Shown piece after piece: positions 49,875 through 59,729 of a stretch of 64,000 bases of DNA; within the stretch, counting starts at the first letter, position 1; the number at the start of each line of letters is the position of its first letter. A program made the position numbers and the translations under genes. The notes beneath the pieces are model-generated. The model ran no database searches. It was not told the origin of the DNA and saw only the letters and a program-made list of their open reading frames with translations. Origin of the DNA: Pseudomonas sp. PIC25 (lineage in GTDB: Bacteria; Pseudomonadota; Gammaproteobacteria; Pseudomonadales; Pseudomonadaceae); NCBI RefSeq assembly GCF_002286785.1, contig NZ_MUJY01000046.1, positions 1-64,000 on the forward strand, given 5' to 3'.

Positions 49875-52610
49875 CTATCCCCACCCCGCACTCATCAGCG
49901 TCGCAAAGTCACGCCGGGACAGGACCTCGGAACAATCGCGCCAATCCTTCTCGGGCGGCGCCATCGTGCCGGTGTAACGCAAGTCAAACCCGGTCGCGGT
50001 CTTCTGCGCATCAATGTACTGGTCGAGCTTTTCCCCGAGCGTCTCGATATCGTCGATCCACTCGTCCTTGATGGTGTCGGGCAGTGAGCCGAACAGGTCA
50101 TAGCGGTTGCGCATGCGCTCGGACAGACGCTCATAGATCTTCTCGTCCACTGTCTGCTCGAAAACCAGGTTCAGCATGTCCACGGTCTCACGCTTCTGGC
50201 CGAAGCGTTTGATGCGCCCGATGCGCTGTTCAAGACGGGTCGGATTCCAGGGAAGATCGACGTTGATCAGCGTGCCGAGCGTCTGCAGATTGAGCCCCTC
50301 GCAGGCAGCATCCGTGGCCACCATGATGCGGATCTCGTGCTCGGCCACCATGCGCTTGAGCGTTTCGCGCTCGACGGTGACGCTGTCTCCGCGTTGATAC
50401 AGACGGCTACGGCCGGCCCCCGCATAGAGACCAACCGCCTCATCGGGATAACGCGCAGCCAAGGCACTGGCCAACCAGCGCGCGGTCTCGTAGTACTGGC
50501 TGAAGATGATCACGCCTAGCTCCAGCCACTTTTCCTTCTCCAGATAATGGACGACGGCTTCCATCTTCGGATCCGCATCCAGCCGCTCAAGGCGATTGAT
50601 CAATCGCTCCAAGGCCTCGCGCTCTTCCGAAGTTTCGACAGTCAAGTCCGCCTCGAACTCGTCGCCTTCCTCGTGCAGGGCCTCGCCGCAGAGCAATCGT
50701 CTGGCGGTTGCCAAGCCGGCGTGGATGCTGGAGCAGATGCGCTGCTCCATCAGGTTCTTCATGAACCCGCTACCCTTTCCGCGTTTCGTCAGCGCCTTGC
50801 CGAACAAGCGCGCCTGCCCATAGGCCTCACGGAAATCCTCGCTGGTGCGCAGCGCCTTGCTTTCGAAAAGCGCATCGAAGGCGCGTGGCTCCTTTGCCAG
50901 CGCGCGGTCCGGGTGAACATCGACCCCCACCCGTGCCAGCAGGCCTGCATCTTCCAGTTGCTGGCGTTTGCGCAGCACGACGTGGCGGACGACGGGATTC
51001 TCGCGCTGAAAGAAGGTGGCGCCCGCGATGCGCCTTTCGAGTTCCTCGTCGAGAATCTCGCGGGTCTCGACCGTCATGTCCGACAGTGGGCGATTGGTCT
51101 GCCATTCGCTCCCGGTGAGGCCCAGATCCTGCCGGACGGCCGAAAAGAGCCTACGGGCACGCGGCTCTGCGGTTGAGTCCATTCGTGGCAGCGGTGAACG
51201 CAGCAGCTCCCAGGCATGGCCAGATTCCACGACCTCCTGCCTCCCGGCGAGAATATCGAGCACCTCGTCCGCCCGATGCCAAAGCGCCAGATCGTGCCCG
51301 AGCACGAAGCGCCCGCTGCCCTGATGCAGGATTCCAAGCAAGTCCCACAGATCGGCCGGATCGGTCTGGATCGGCGTCGCCGTACCCAGCAGCACGTGAT
51401 CCGCCCGCGCCGCGATGTCGCGCATGAAGGCCAGCAGCTCGTTGGGCGTCCCCGCCTCCCGGCCAAAGCCCTTGCGGACACGGGCCTTGTGCGCCTCGTC
51501 GAGGATGACGACGCCAAAACGCAGGCCCAGGAGGTGCTGCTTTTCCAGTGAGTCACGCATCATCAGGCCGGTGGACACGATGCCGATGCGCAACGGGCAG
51601 CGGGCAATCTGCTCGCGCCCGGGCGGCGAGATGGCGCGCTCGTCCGCATCGAGCCAGACCTTGCGCACAGTGTCCCAGCGCGCGGTCGGGATGCCGAGCT
51701 TGTCCAACATCTCGGTCTGCCACTGCTCGGTCAGCGTGGCTGGCGCGAAGATCACTACGGGGCGCCGCGGGCCGTTTTCCTTGTCCGCCAGCAGACAAAG
51801 TGTCAGTGCCGCCGTTGCCAGCGACAACGTCTTGCCGAGACCGACCTCGTCAGCAAGCAGCAGGCGCGCATAACCATGCAGACGATGGTGGCGCAGAACC
51901 TCGGTCAGGAAGCCCTGCTGCCACGGCTGAAGCTGCTGGCCCTCGCGATAGAGCGGGGATTCGATCAGCGCTGCGGGCGCGAGGTCCTCGTCCTCGTCGA
52001 TCTCGTCGAAGACCACCTCGCGGCGATAACCGCGCCGGCGCACCTCACGAATCACCGCCTGCGGCAGCGGCTTGGCCGCATTCCAGAGGAACTCAAACTC
52101 GTCCTCGATCCAGGCCACACCCTCCGGCGACTCATCCTCCCACAGAATCTCGTAGTGGCGCTGCCAGCCGCTGCGGGTCTCGTTCATCGAACCGATGAAG
52201 CCGAGCTTGCGGCCATCGGCCAGGGTGATGACACCCGCCTTGCCATGTACGAAGCCGCAGATCTCGTCCGGCGCCACCCGCACGGCTTGGCCGTGTTTCT
52301 GCAGGAAAGCATCCAGCCGCCGGTAGCGGTCGCGGTGCAGCAGCGCCTCGGCCTCCAGAGCCCGCTCGTTCCAGCGGCCGAGCATCTTGCTCTCGCGCAA
52401 TTGTGCGACTTTGAGGTCGTCCGGATGAATATCGACGTTGCAGACGATCCGGACCTCGGGAATACCTTCCAGCACTTCACCGGCCACCTCGAACAGGGAG
52501 CTGGTGAAATAGCCCGCGATGCGCTTGTAGCTGCGCGCCCCAGCGAGGTGCCCCATCAGGAAGCTGGCATCGAGCCGGTGGATGCGCGAGGAGAAGCGCC
52601 GGATCGTCAT
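49875..52610 (-). CDS. PLD-nuclease/SNF2 helicase defence protein
   Basis: A 911-residue fusion. The N-terminal about 150 residues are phospholipase D-like, with the H-x-K pair His122/Lys124 in GFVHGKAGVI and GSMNETRSGW downstream. The SNF2 motor has Walker A DEVGLGKTLS (Lys260), DEAH 370-373 (ILDEAHKAR) and motif VI LEQRIGRIKRFGQKR near 815. Only one HKD is visible, so an active PLD would need a dimer. It is similar in layout to DISARM DrmD-type and other restriction-linked helicases. It starts 11 bp after the methyltransferase stop, within the same operon, and probably translocates on and cuts foreign DNA. Confidence 0.85.
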   Translation of the reverse strand: MTIRRFSSRIHRLDASFLMGHLAGARSYKRIAGYFTSSLFEVAGEVLEGIPEVRIVCNVDIHPDDLKVAQLRESKMLGRWNERALEAEALLHRDRYRRLDAFLQKHGQAVRVAPDEICGFVHGKAGVITLADGRKLGFIGSMNETRSGWQRHYEILWEDESPEGVAWIEDEFEFLWNAAKPLPQAVIREVRRRGYRREVVFDEIDEDEDLAPAALIESPLYREGQQLQPWQQGFLTEVLRHHRLHGYARLLLADEVGLGKTLSLATAALTLCLLADKENGPRRPVVIFAPATLTEQWQTEMLDKLGIPTARWDTVRKVWLDADERAISPPGREQIARCPLRIGIVSTGLMMRDSLEKQHLLGLRFGVVILDEAHKARVRKGFGREAGTPNELLAFMRDIAARADHVLLGTATPIQTDPADLWDLLGILHQGSGRFVLGHDLALWHRADEVLDILAGRQEVVESGHAWELLRSPLPRMDSTAEPRARRLFSAVRQDLGLTGSEWQTNRPLSDMTVETREILDEELERRIAGATFFQRENPVVRHVVLRKRQQLEDAGLLARVGVDVHPDRALAKEPRAFDALFESKALRTSEDFREAYGQARLFGKALTKRGKGSGFMKNLMEQRICSSIHAGLATARRLLCGEALHEEGDEFEADLTVETSEEREALERLINRLERLDADPKMEAVVHYLEKEKWLELGVIIFSQYYETARWLASALAARYPDEAVGLYAGAGRSRLYQRGDSVTVERETLKRMVAEHEIRIMVATDAACEGLNLQTLGTLINVDLPWNPTRLEQRIGRIKRFGQKRETVDMLNLVFEQTVDEKIYERLSERMRNRYDLFGSLPDTIKDEWIDDIETLGEKLDQYIDAQKTATGFDLRYTGTMAPPEKDWRDCSEVLSRRDFATLMSAGWG

Positions 52611-52621
52611 CCACGCACCTC

Positions 52622-55594
52622 CTATGCACCAAACCGCAGGTTCTTAAGCCGTGCGCCCAGCACCTCGGCTGCGGTGCGGACCTCGTCCTCCGACGACTTG
52701 CGTTCGATGAAGGCGAGCATGTCCGCGAGCAAGGGGCGGACCTCCAGGAAGTCGGCCATCTCATGGCGGATCTGATCGATGATGGCCTGGGCCTCTACGT
52801 CCTTGAGGCGCTGCTGCAGGGCCATCACGAGGCGACCAAGGCGGCTGGCGCCCAGCTCCGTGGACTCGGTGAGATCGCGTGACGCGAACTCGGTGACGCG
52901 CTTTAGGCGCGCGTGGTTGGGGCGCATGTCGCCCATCACGCGGCTGTAGTCTTCCACGCGGAAGGCCTTGGCGAAGTTCTGGTAGTTGTCGAGCTTCTGC
53001 GCGCCGGTAGTCTCCATGTCCAGCATCCGCAGCACGAAGCGTTCGATCCCTGCGAGCTTGGCCCACGTATCCGCCGTCAGCCCTTCGGGAACCAACAGGC
53101 CGGACGCGGTCTCCGCCGCCTGCTGCACGATTTCGTCCACCACGGTCACTTCGCCGCGCGCGCGCGGGCGCAGGGCAAAGCTGGTGACATCCTCGCCACC
53201 GATGTGGGTGTAGGCGGTCAGCACCTTCAGCGCCGCCGCGTAGCCCGCCATCTGCAAGTCGGAATCGTTGAACACCGGCTCGCCGTGATGCGCCTTCACC
53301 GTGTCGTTCAGGTGCATCATGGTTTCGATCTGGCTGGCCACCTCCTGCCGCACGGCAGGCAGTAGGCGCTGCTTGAAACCGGTGCGCTCGCCAGCAGCGC
53401 GCTTCTTGAGCATCAGGATCACCGTACCCTGGACGAAGCTCCCTTTCTTGATGGCGGCATTGGTTTCCGTTGCGATGTACCACGCGGCCACCACTTGCAA
53501 GCCCGCCGCCCAGAAGATGCCGATCAGGTCACCCCAGACGCCGGTGTCCTGATGCGTGAACATCACGCACTGCATCCCGTTGTCGGGCATGTGGTCGGCC
53601 ATCGCCTTGTAGGCACCAACCATGCCACGGCGAAAATCGTCATCCGAGCCTTTGATCGCCAACGCGCGCCGGGAATCCCATACCCATTCGTCGAACGGCT
53701 TGGGCGGGTTCTTGCGCAGCCACGCGATGAAGAACTCGGTGATCTCGTGGTAGTTCACCGCATCGGCATACGGCGGATCGGTGATCCAGACATCGGAATC
53801 GTCTTGCAACGTCGTTGCATCGAGGCACTTGATCTGACTGCGAATATTCGGGAGCGGACCATTTGCGAAGCCGAACGACCGGCCCGCTTCATGGCTGGCG
53901 AAGCAACGGATGCCGTAGTTGTAGAACGTGTTCAACGCCTGGTTGTAGAAGACGTTGTTGGTCTTCTCCCAATGGTTCATCCAGTTGGCGATTCTGGAAT
54001 TCCAATCCAGCGACTTGGCGTTGAACACGTAGTCTTCCGGCGTGCGATGCTGGAAGTAGCGCGAGATCAACAGCAACTGGCGGGCATTGAACAGGTGATG
54101 CCAGTGCGACCAACCTCGCGTGCGGATCAACTCGTCGGTCTTGTCACCCGTCTCGATGGCCATATCCGGCACCAAGCCTTCGTCCTGCCAGCGACTCAGG
54201 TTCTCGGCGACGAGTGTCTCCACGCGGCGTTCGCGTTCCCAATCGGCGTCGGTCGGCGCGGCGAACCAGGTTTCCTGCCGCGACTTATTCAGCGTGGCCT
54301 TGGCGATCCAGTGAATGGCGTAGAGCCGTTCCTGAAAGATGTCGTCGGGCCTTGGCTTGAAGTCGCTCTTCTCCCAACGGCGCAGGCGATTGCCGGTGCT
54401 GCCATCGGCATTCCGATAGTCGCCGCGCAGCGTCTTGATGGGCGTGCGATAGGTCTTACCGTCCAGCGTATAGACCATGTCGCCTTCCCGCACCGTGCCC
54501 TGATCGGCGGCTGCCGCTTCTTTGGCAGAAACGCCGCTGACGATTTCGATGTCGAAACGCTTGTTGCCGTGATCCGGTTTCAGCCGAGCGACGATGTTCC
54601 TGCCCTTGGAAATCACCCACGAGGGCGACAGCGGAATCATCCATCCCGTTTCGGGGCAACGAGCTTCCAAGCAATACAGGTATGACTTGGCGCGATTGCC
54701 TTGCTTGTCGTGCTCAATGCCGAGCTTGGTGATCTCGGCGTCCACAGCCTTGGCGACACGTTCCTGCGCCTTCGCGATTTCTGTTCGCCGCTCCGGGCTG
54801 GCGCCGATGATGTTCAAAGCGCCCCACGTCAACATGCAGGCGACGGGGTTGAGGTCGGAGGCATAGACATCGCAACCGATGCGCGCCGCCTCGAACGGAA
54901 TGGAGCCACCACCGCTGAAGGTGTCGCCCACACGCGGGCGGTGCCCGTAGCGCAGGATGCCGAACTGCTCGACCAGCTCCGGCAACGACTGCACATTCAC
55001 GCCCAAGTGCGCGTAATGGCAATTGACCTCCGCCCACACCGGCGCATAGAGCCAATCCTGATCCAGTTCTTCCGGACGCTTGCTGATGCCTGCCTTTTCT
55101 TCGTAGCCGGGCAATGTCGCCAGTGCCTGCCGGTACAGGACGAGCTTGTCGTCGTCAGTGATGTCGCGCCGCCAGCCGCGCCCGCCGAAGTAGCGTTCCG
55201 GGTCGGAGATTGGGATCAATTCCTGCAACTTGGCTGCCGAGAAGGCATTGGCGGCCAGCGCGCGGCGCGCCAAGCCTTCGTCGTCGAAGGCCATCAGCTT
55301 CTCGAAGATGGCGAGGTCGGCTTCTGCGTCGTCCGTGGGCGGCAGCAGGCTGCCCAGCACGATGGCGCGCACCAGAATCAGCGGCTTGCGGCCTTTCCAG
55401 TACGAGCCAAGCCCAGTCAGGGTCTGGCCGAGATTCGCCTTGCGTTCCTTCTGCGCTTCGAACGAAACCTTCTGCGCCGGGAAAACCGTCTCGATCAGCG
55501 CGGGCGCATCTTTAAGAGCCAGGGGTTGCAAGGCGGTTCCGGTCACCGTTGGTTCGGGTTGTTGCATCAAGGTTTCATCGAGCATGCTCATCAC
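52622..55594 (-). CDS. DUF1156 DNA adenine methyltransferase
   Basis: A 990-residue protein. The DUF1156 region near the N-terminus (about 30-100; PAQKVSFEAQKERKANLGQT) precedes SAM motif I (GDTFSGGGSIPFEAARIG, about 232-249, then YASDLNPVACML). The catalytic motif is DPPYADAV (about 603-610), which points to N6-adenine or N4-cytosine methylation. It presumably marks host DNA as self for the operon's nuclease/helicase arm. The ATG overlaps the stop of the AlbA_2 gene. From memory, NCBI uses an 'anti-phage-associated DUF1156' family name for such proteins. Confidence 0.85.
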   Translation of the reverse strand: MMSMLDETLMQQPEPTVTGTALQPLALKDAPALIETVFPAQKVSFEAQKERKANLGQTLTGLGSYWKGRKPLILVRAIVLGSLLPPTDDAEADLAIFEKLMAFDDEGLARRALAANAFSAAKLQELIPISDPERYFGGRGWRRDITDDDKLVLYRQALATLPGYEEKAGISKRPEELDQDWLYAPVWAEVNCHYAHLGVNVQSLPELVEQFGILRYGHRPRVGDTFSGGGSIPFEAARIGCDVYASDLNPVACMLTWGALNIIGASPERRTEIAKAQERVAKAVDAEITKLGIEHDKQGNRAKSYLYCLEARCPETGWMIPLSPSWVISKGRNIVARLKPDHGNKRFDIEIVSGVSAKEAAAADQGTVREGDMVYTLDGKTYRTPIKTLRGDYRNADGSTGNRLRRWEKSDFKPRPDDIFQERLYAIHWIAKATLNKSRQETWFAAPTDADWERERRVETLVAENLSRWQDEGLVPDMAIETGDKTDELIRTRGWSHWHHLFNARQLLLISRYFQHRTPEDYVFNAKSLDWNSRIANWMNHWEKTNNVFYNQALNTFYNYGIRCFASHEAGRSFGFANGPLPNIRSQIKCLDATTLQDDSDVWITDPPYADAVNYHEITEFFIAWLRKNPPKPFDEWVWDSRRALAIKGSDDDFRRGMVGAYKAMADHMPDNGMQCVMFTHQDTGVWGDLIGIFWAAGLQVVAAWYIATETNAAIKKGSFVQGTVILMLKKRAAGERTGFKQRLLPAVRQEVASQIETMMHLNDTVKAHHGEPVFNDSDLQMAGYAAALKVLTAYTHIGGEDVTSFALRPRARGEVTVVDEIVQQAAETASGLLVPEGLTADTWAKLAGIERFVLRMLDMETTGAQKLDNYQNFAKAFRVEDYSRVMGDMRPNHARLKRVTEFASRDLTESTELGASRLGRLVMALQQRLKDVEAQAIIDQIRHEMADFLEVRPLLADMLAFIERKSSEDEVRTAAEVLGARLKNLRFGA

Positions 55595-56862
55595 TCTTGT
55601 TCCGGTTCTGCGGCGGCGTAGATGGTCAGCAGCAGTTCACTGTCGTCGATCAACCGATATTCCGGCGTCTTGCCCGACAACGCCTCGCTGCGCTCCAGGA
55701 TGATCGGCACGCCTTCGCCGCGCTTGTCCATGATGTGGGTCCGATGGGCAGCCACGTCGTCTCGCTCCACCGGGCAGCGCGCCAAGAGGCTGGTGATCGC
55801 CTCGTTGCGCGCGGCCTGACGGTAGGGCAGGCTTTCCGGCGTCATGGTGTTTGGCAGCATGCCCGGCGTGTAGATTTCTAGACGATCGTCGAACAGCCGG
55901 AGCCGTACCTTGCTGCCCGCCATCGAGTAGTCGCGGTGGGCAACTGCGTTGGTCACGGCTTCGAATACTGCCAACAGGTCGTACTGCGGCAGATCTTCCC
56001 GTCCGCCGCCAGCCCCCTTGCGGGCCGCCATGCGCATGTTCCTGCGCACGAAATCGCAGGCGCCGAAGATTTGCTGGTCCAGCGGCCCGGTGATGTCCAA
56101 CGCGTCGCGTTGGTAGGCGGCTGCGGTCTGCGGCGTGACGCCCACGCCAGCATAGGCGACCGCCTGGATGAAAGCGCCCGGGATATGGCGCTGGGGATCA
56201 CGGCTGGCCAGCAGAATACCGGCCACCGTCGGCCGCCAGGTGCCAGCGTCGTCCTGCGCCGCCATCGCCAGCTTGGACAACAGCCGCTCAGGGGGCTCTC
56301 GGGTAGCGCTGCTCGCGAAGCGCCGCCACAACGCCTCTTCCTGCTCATCCAGCGTTGCCTGCGCGACGGGCGTTTCATCGAAACGGATCAGGCGCGATTG
56401 GCTGCGCTGCTGGAACAGCCGTGCAAGCTGTTCGGGTGGGATAGGGCGCTTGGAGGAGCCTACCCGGTGGAAGTAACCTCCGGGGCTCTGGTGGACGAAC
56501 AGGCTGGGCGAGACCTCCATGCGCAGCACCGGCTGTTCGACGCCCGCCGCGTCGGGCAGGGTCGTGCGTTCGATGACGGGCGCCAGCGGCGGCCGGATGG
56601 AGTCTTCGCAAGCCTGGCGCACCAAGGCTTCGACCGCATCGAGGCGGTCCACGGGGATGCCCAGGACCTCACGCGACTTGTCATGCACGCCGAGCAACAA
56701 CACCCCGCCGCGGCTGTTGGCGAAGGCCGCCAGCTCGTCGGCCAGATCGTTCTGCTCGGGTCCCCTGATCTTGCCCCCGGCGAAACGCACTTCTTTCAGC
56801 TCCAGGAAGCTGTCTTCGCCGAGGCGGATCTTGTCGATGAGTTCGCTTCTGGTCGCCAGCAT
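55591..56862 (-). CDS. AlbA_2-domain ATP-binding protein (COG2865-like)
   Basis: A 423-residue protein. Residues about 15-135 are an AlbA_2 (schlafen-like) domain: FLELKEVRF, then LADELAAFANSRGGVLLLGV. The later part has GHKL-like HATPase motifs (AVFEAVTNAVAHRDYS, then LEIYTPGML) as in COG2865 proteins. The start at MLATRSELIDKIRL is chosen: it lies 1 bp after the upstream gene's stop with GGGAGC in front. A schlafen-like domain could act on RNA or bind DNA. Role in the operon unknown; it may be a regulator or an effector. Confidence 0.75.
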   Translation of the reverse strand: MLATRSELIDKIRLGEDSFLELKEVRFAGGKIRGPEQNDLADELAAFANSRGGVLLLGVHDKSREVLGIPVDRLDAVEALVRQACEDSIRPPLAPVIERTTLPDAAGVEQPVLRMEVSPSLFVHQSPGGYFHRVGSSKRPIPPEQLARLFQQRSQSRLIRFDETPVAQATLDEQEEALWRRFASSATREPPERLLSKLAMAAQDDAGTWRPTVAGILLASRDPQRHIPGAFIQAVAYAGVGVTPQTAAAYQRDALDITGPLDQQIFGACDFVRRNMRMAARKGAGGGREDLPQYDLLAVFEAVTNAVAHRDYSMAGSKVRLRLFDDRLEIYTPGMLPNTMTPESLPYRQAARNEAITSLLARCPVERDDVAAHRTHIMDKRGEGVPIILERSEALSGKTPEYRLIDDSELLLTIYAAAEPEQE

Positions 56863-56863
56863 C

Positions 56864-59659
56864 TCAAAGCTCCCGGCCCAAGCGCGCCCAGCGGCGTGCA
56901 AAGGCCTCGTGGCCGCCTTCCATCACGCGACACACTTCTTCGCGCACCGTCAGCTCTTGTAACGCACCGCGCTCGACGACCCGGCACTGGCCTCCGCGAA
57001 AATCGAAGGCGTGGACCATCTCGGCGTCGCCATTGACGACGACGTTGGGATTGTGGGTCACGATGATCAGTTGCCGGCGCAGCTTGTTGGCCCGGATCTG
57101 GCGCACGATCAGGTCGTAGATCAGGTGGTTGTCCAGATCGTCCTCGGGCTGATCGAGCACCAGCGGCTCATCGCCGAATGCGAGCAGGAACGCAAGTAAT
57201 GCCGCCGAACGCTGACCTTGCGAGCCCTGCGAGATGGCGGCCCAGTCTCGCCCATTGCCGGTGCGGCTGTATTCGATGCGCAGGTCGTCCGTCGGGAACC
57301 AGCAGCGAATGTGATCGGCGAACTCGGGCTTTTCCAGCTTGCGCTGCAGGTAGTTGCGGAAATGACCGCCGAAACCGCCATCGATGTCGATCAGCCGCTG
57401 CTTGATGGCCTGCAAGGTTCGCGCACGGTCATCGGCCTGCGCCAGATCAAAGGCCAAACCGCCCACCGGTTCATCGTCACGCAGTTGCAGGATGTCCCCT
57501 TCGAAGCGGTCGCCGGCGACATCGAGCAGCTCGCGCAGATCGCGCTCGATGATCCTCGCGTCGAAGCCGTACGGCACCACCTCCATGCGCACGAACTCGT
57601 TGGCACGCAGCGCATCCCCCAGAAAGGCGGAACGTGCCTGGCTGATGGCGACACGCGCCTGCGCCACGCGCAGCCATTGCTCGTCGTTCTCCGCCTGCAG
57701 GCGCTCCCGGTCGCGTCCGATCTGCTCCAACTGCTTCAGTTGCGCTTCGAGCTGCTGTCGCTCCTGTACCAAGCGGCCGAAAGCCTGCGGATCGGCCACG
57801 CCTTGCGCTGCCAATGCGGCTTGGAGTGCCTCATAAGCCTCCCGCGCCTTGTCCACACGCCGACGCCAAGTCGCCAGCCGTTCATCCGCACCTAGCGCAT
57901 CCGTCCGCCCACGCAACGCAGTCGCTGCACGGGACAGCGCGTCACGCACTTCCGCCATTGCAGCCTCGGCGTCATGTCGCCAAGCCAAGACATCGGCATC
58001 CTGCGACACATCGAAGGCACCATCGGGCCAGTCGTCGAGCAGAAGATCCTGTGCCAAGGCTTCGATCCGCGCAGGCAATGCGCGCAACTGTTCGAGCGCC
58101 TGATCCACCTCGCGGCGCTGTCGTTGCGCCTGCTGATGCGCCTTGAGCACCTCGGCGTGGTGGGATTGCGCCAGGGCCTCGATCTTGCGGCTCAGGTCCG
58201 CATGCCTGCGCTGCAACTCGGGACCACCGCTCAAGTGACCATCGAGCTCGCGCAGCTTCGCCCGTTGGGCGAAGTAAGCGCGCTTGGCCTCCTCGAACGC
58301 GCGGTGCACCGGCGCGATGTTGGCCGCTTGGTCGATGACGTCGAGCAGCGCCTGGCGGCTGTCGCCGGCCATGGCGGCAATCTGCCCCTGCGAAAACAAG
58401 CGGATCGGGAAGCGCTCGGCATGGATGGCCTGACTCGCCGAGACCATCCATTGACCATTTTCACCACGCTCCTCGACTACATCGCCTTGACCGTCCGCTC
58501 GCCAGCGCAGGCGGTGCGGAACACCATCGCAGATCAGTTCGATGCGGATTTCGGTGTTCTCGCGTAACGCGCCGTCGCCATCCCGTCCCCTGACGGCCTT
58601 TCGGAAGTCCTCGAATTGGCGCCGAGGATCGCTCTTTTCGGTCAGATGCTTCAGATCGTCATCGCGCCGGAACGCCAAGCGCGTCGCGTGGACGATGGTT
58701 GATTTGCCGGTGCCACGCCCTCCGATCAAGGCGTTGTAGTAGGGCGTTAGGGCGAGTCGCTCTGGCTGCCCGTTACCCATGAAGCGAGCCGACTCGACCT
58801 CGATGCCGGTGATGAAGTGTGCTGGCGTCCTGAACGGCTCGAAGGGCCCTTCGTCGCTACGCCGGATGGAAACGCCATTGCCGTCGAGCAGCGCCAGCCG
58901 CAGTCCTTCGAGGGTGGGCGCGGCCATCTTGACCCAGGTATAGCGTGAGCCAGCCCCGCCGTTGCCTTGAAAGCTGTGGCAGTCGCTGCCGAGCACACGG
59001 GCGAGCTTGCTCGCCCGTTTCTCGACGCGCTCGGGGAGCGGCTTCGCCATATCGAGCCATTCCATGGCCAGGAGCCCATCGGTATCGAGCGCTTCCAGGA
59101 CCGTGTTCGCGTCGAGCCGGCATTCGCGCGTGCCTTCGCGCACAGCCAACAGCCCTTTGTCGCCATCGGCATGCGCGAGGATGGGAAGCCCGCCCGACTC
59201 CAACACCGCATGAACCACCTCGCCAGCACCGCGGCGCGTCACGCCGTCGCTGTCACCCTTGGTCCCGTTGTAGCCGACTTGCCCGAGCAAGGTATCGATG
59301 TCACCTGTCGTGGCGTCAGGATCGAAGAGGGCCAGCAGATGAAAGCCGCCCTGCACCGAAATTTCGACGCCCGGAAAGAGAGTCAATTCGCGGAAGCCTT
59401 CCGGGCGCTGAGCTTTCAATCCCTCGTAAGCTGCCTTGAGCGAATCGGCCCAGGCACCGCTGTTGTGGTCGGTCACGGCCACACAGTCGATTCCGGCCAC
59501 CATGAATCTGAGCAACCATTGCTCCGGCGACAGATCGAGGTTTTGCCGATGCCACGGCGTATCTAGCGACATGGGGGTGTGCGTGTGAAAGTCGAACTTC
59601 CACCAGCGGGAGCCCGGATAGGGCCAAACATTTGGCTGTTCGGCAATCGTTGCGACCAT
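56864..59659 (-). CDS. TrlF-like protein: PHP phosphoesterase domain plus SMC-type ATPase
   Basis: A 931-residue protein. The N-terminal 270 residues carry PHP-domain metal motifs: DFHTHTP (His25, His27), TDHN (63-66), GVEIS (Glu99), AHADGD (His163) and SDCH (225-228). An ABC/SMC ATPase follows with Walker A GGRGTGKS (313-320), a long coiled coil (about 450-700), a signature-like SQGSQGQRSAALL and Walker B LVLDQPEDDLDN. The PHP part is probably a metal-dependent nuclease or phosphoesterase switched by the SMC ATPase. Encoded between the DUF3780 and AlbA_2 genes, with a 70-bp gap upstream. Confidence 0.82.
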   Translation of the reverse strand: MVATIAEQPNVWPYPGSRWWKFDFHTHTPMSLDTPWHRQNLDLSPEQWLLRFMVAGIDCVAVTDHNSGAWADSLKAAYEGLKAQRPEGFRELTLFPGVEISVQGGFHLLALFDPDATTGDIDTLLGQVGYNGTKGDSDGVTRRGAGEVVHAVLESGGLPILAHADGDKGLLAVREGTRECRLDANTVLEALDTDGLLAMEWLDMAKPLPERVEKRASKLARVLGSDCHSFQGNGGAGSRYTWVKMAAPTLEGLRLALLDGNGVSIRRSDEGPFEPFRTPAHFITGIEVESARFMGNGQPERLALTPYYNALIGGRGTGKSTIVHATRLAFRRDDDLKHLTEKSDPRRQFEDFRKAVRGRDGDGALRENTEIRIELICDGVPHRLRWRADGQGDVVEERGENGQWMVSASQAIHAERFPIRLFSQGQIAAMAGDSRQALLDVIDQAANIAPVHRAFEEAKRAYFAQRAKLRELDGHLSGGPELQRRHADLSRKIEALAQSHHAEVLKAHQQAQRQRREVDQALEQLRALPARIEALAQDLLLDDWPDGAFDVSQDADVLAWRHDAEAAMAEVRDALSRAATALRGRTDALGADERLATWRRRVDKAREAYEALQAALAAQGVADPQAFGRLVQERQQLEAQLKQLEQIGRDRERLQAENDEQWLRVAQARVAISQARSAFLGDALRANEFVRMEVVPYGFDARIIERDLRELLDVAGDRFEGDILQLRDDEPVGGLAFDLAQADDRARTLQAIKQRLIDIDGGFGGHFRNYLQRKLEKPEFADHIRCWFPTDDLRIEYSRTGNGRDWAAISQGSQGQRSAALLAFLLAFGDEPLVLDQPEDDLDNHLIYDLIVRQIRANKLRRQLIIVTHNPNVVVNGDAEMVHAFDFRGGQCRVVERGALQELTVREEVCRVMEGGHEAFARRWARLGREL

Positions 59660-59729
59660 GCCTATCCCCTATTTCTGCACGTGATGCCTGCCAGATAACT
59701 TGGCGAGAGCTGTCGCGGAGCCTGAGTAG

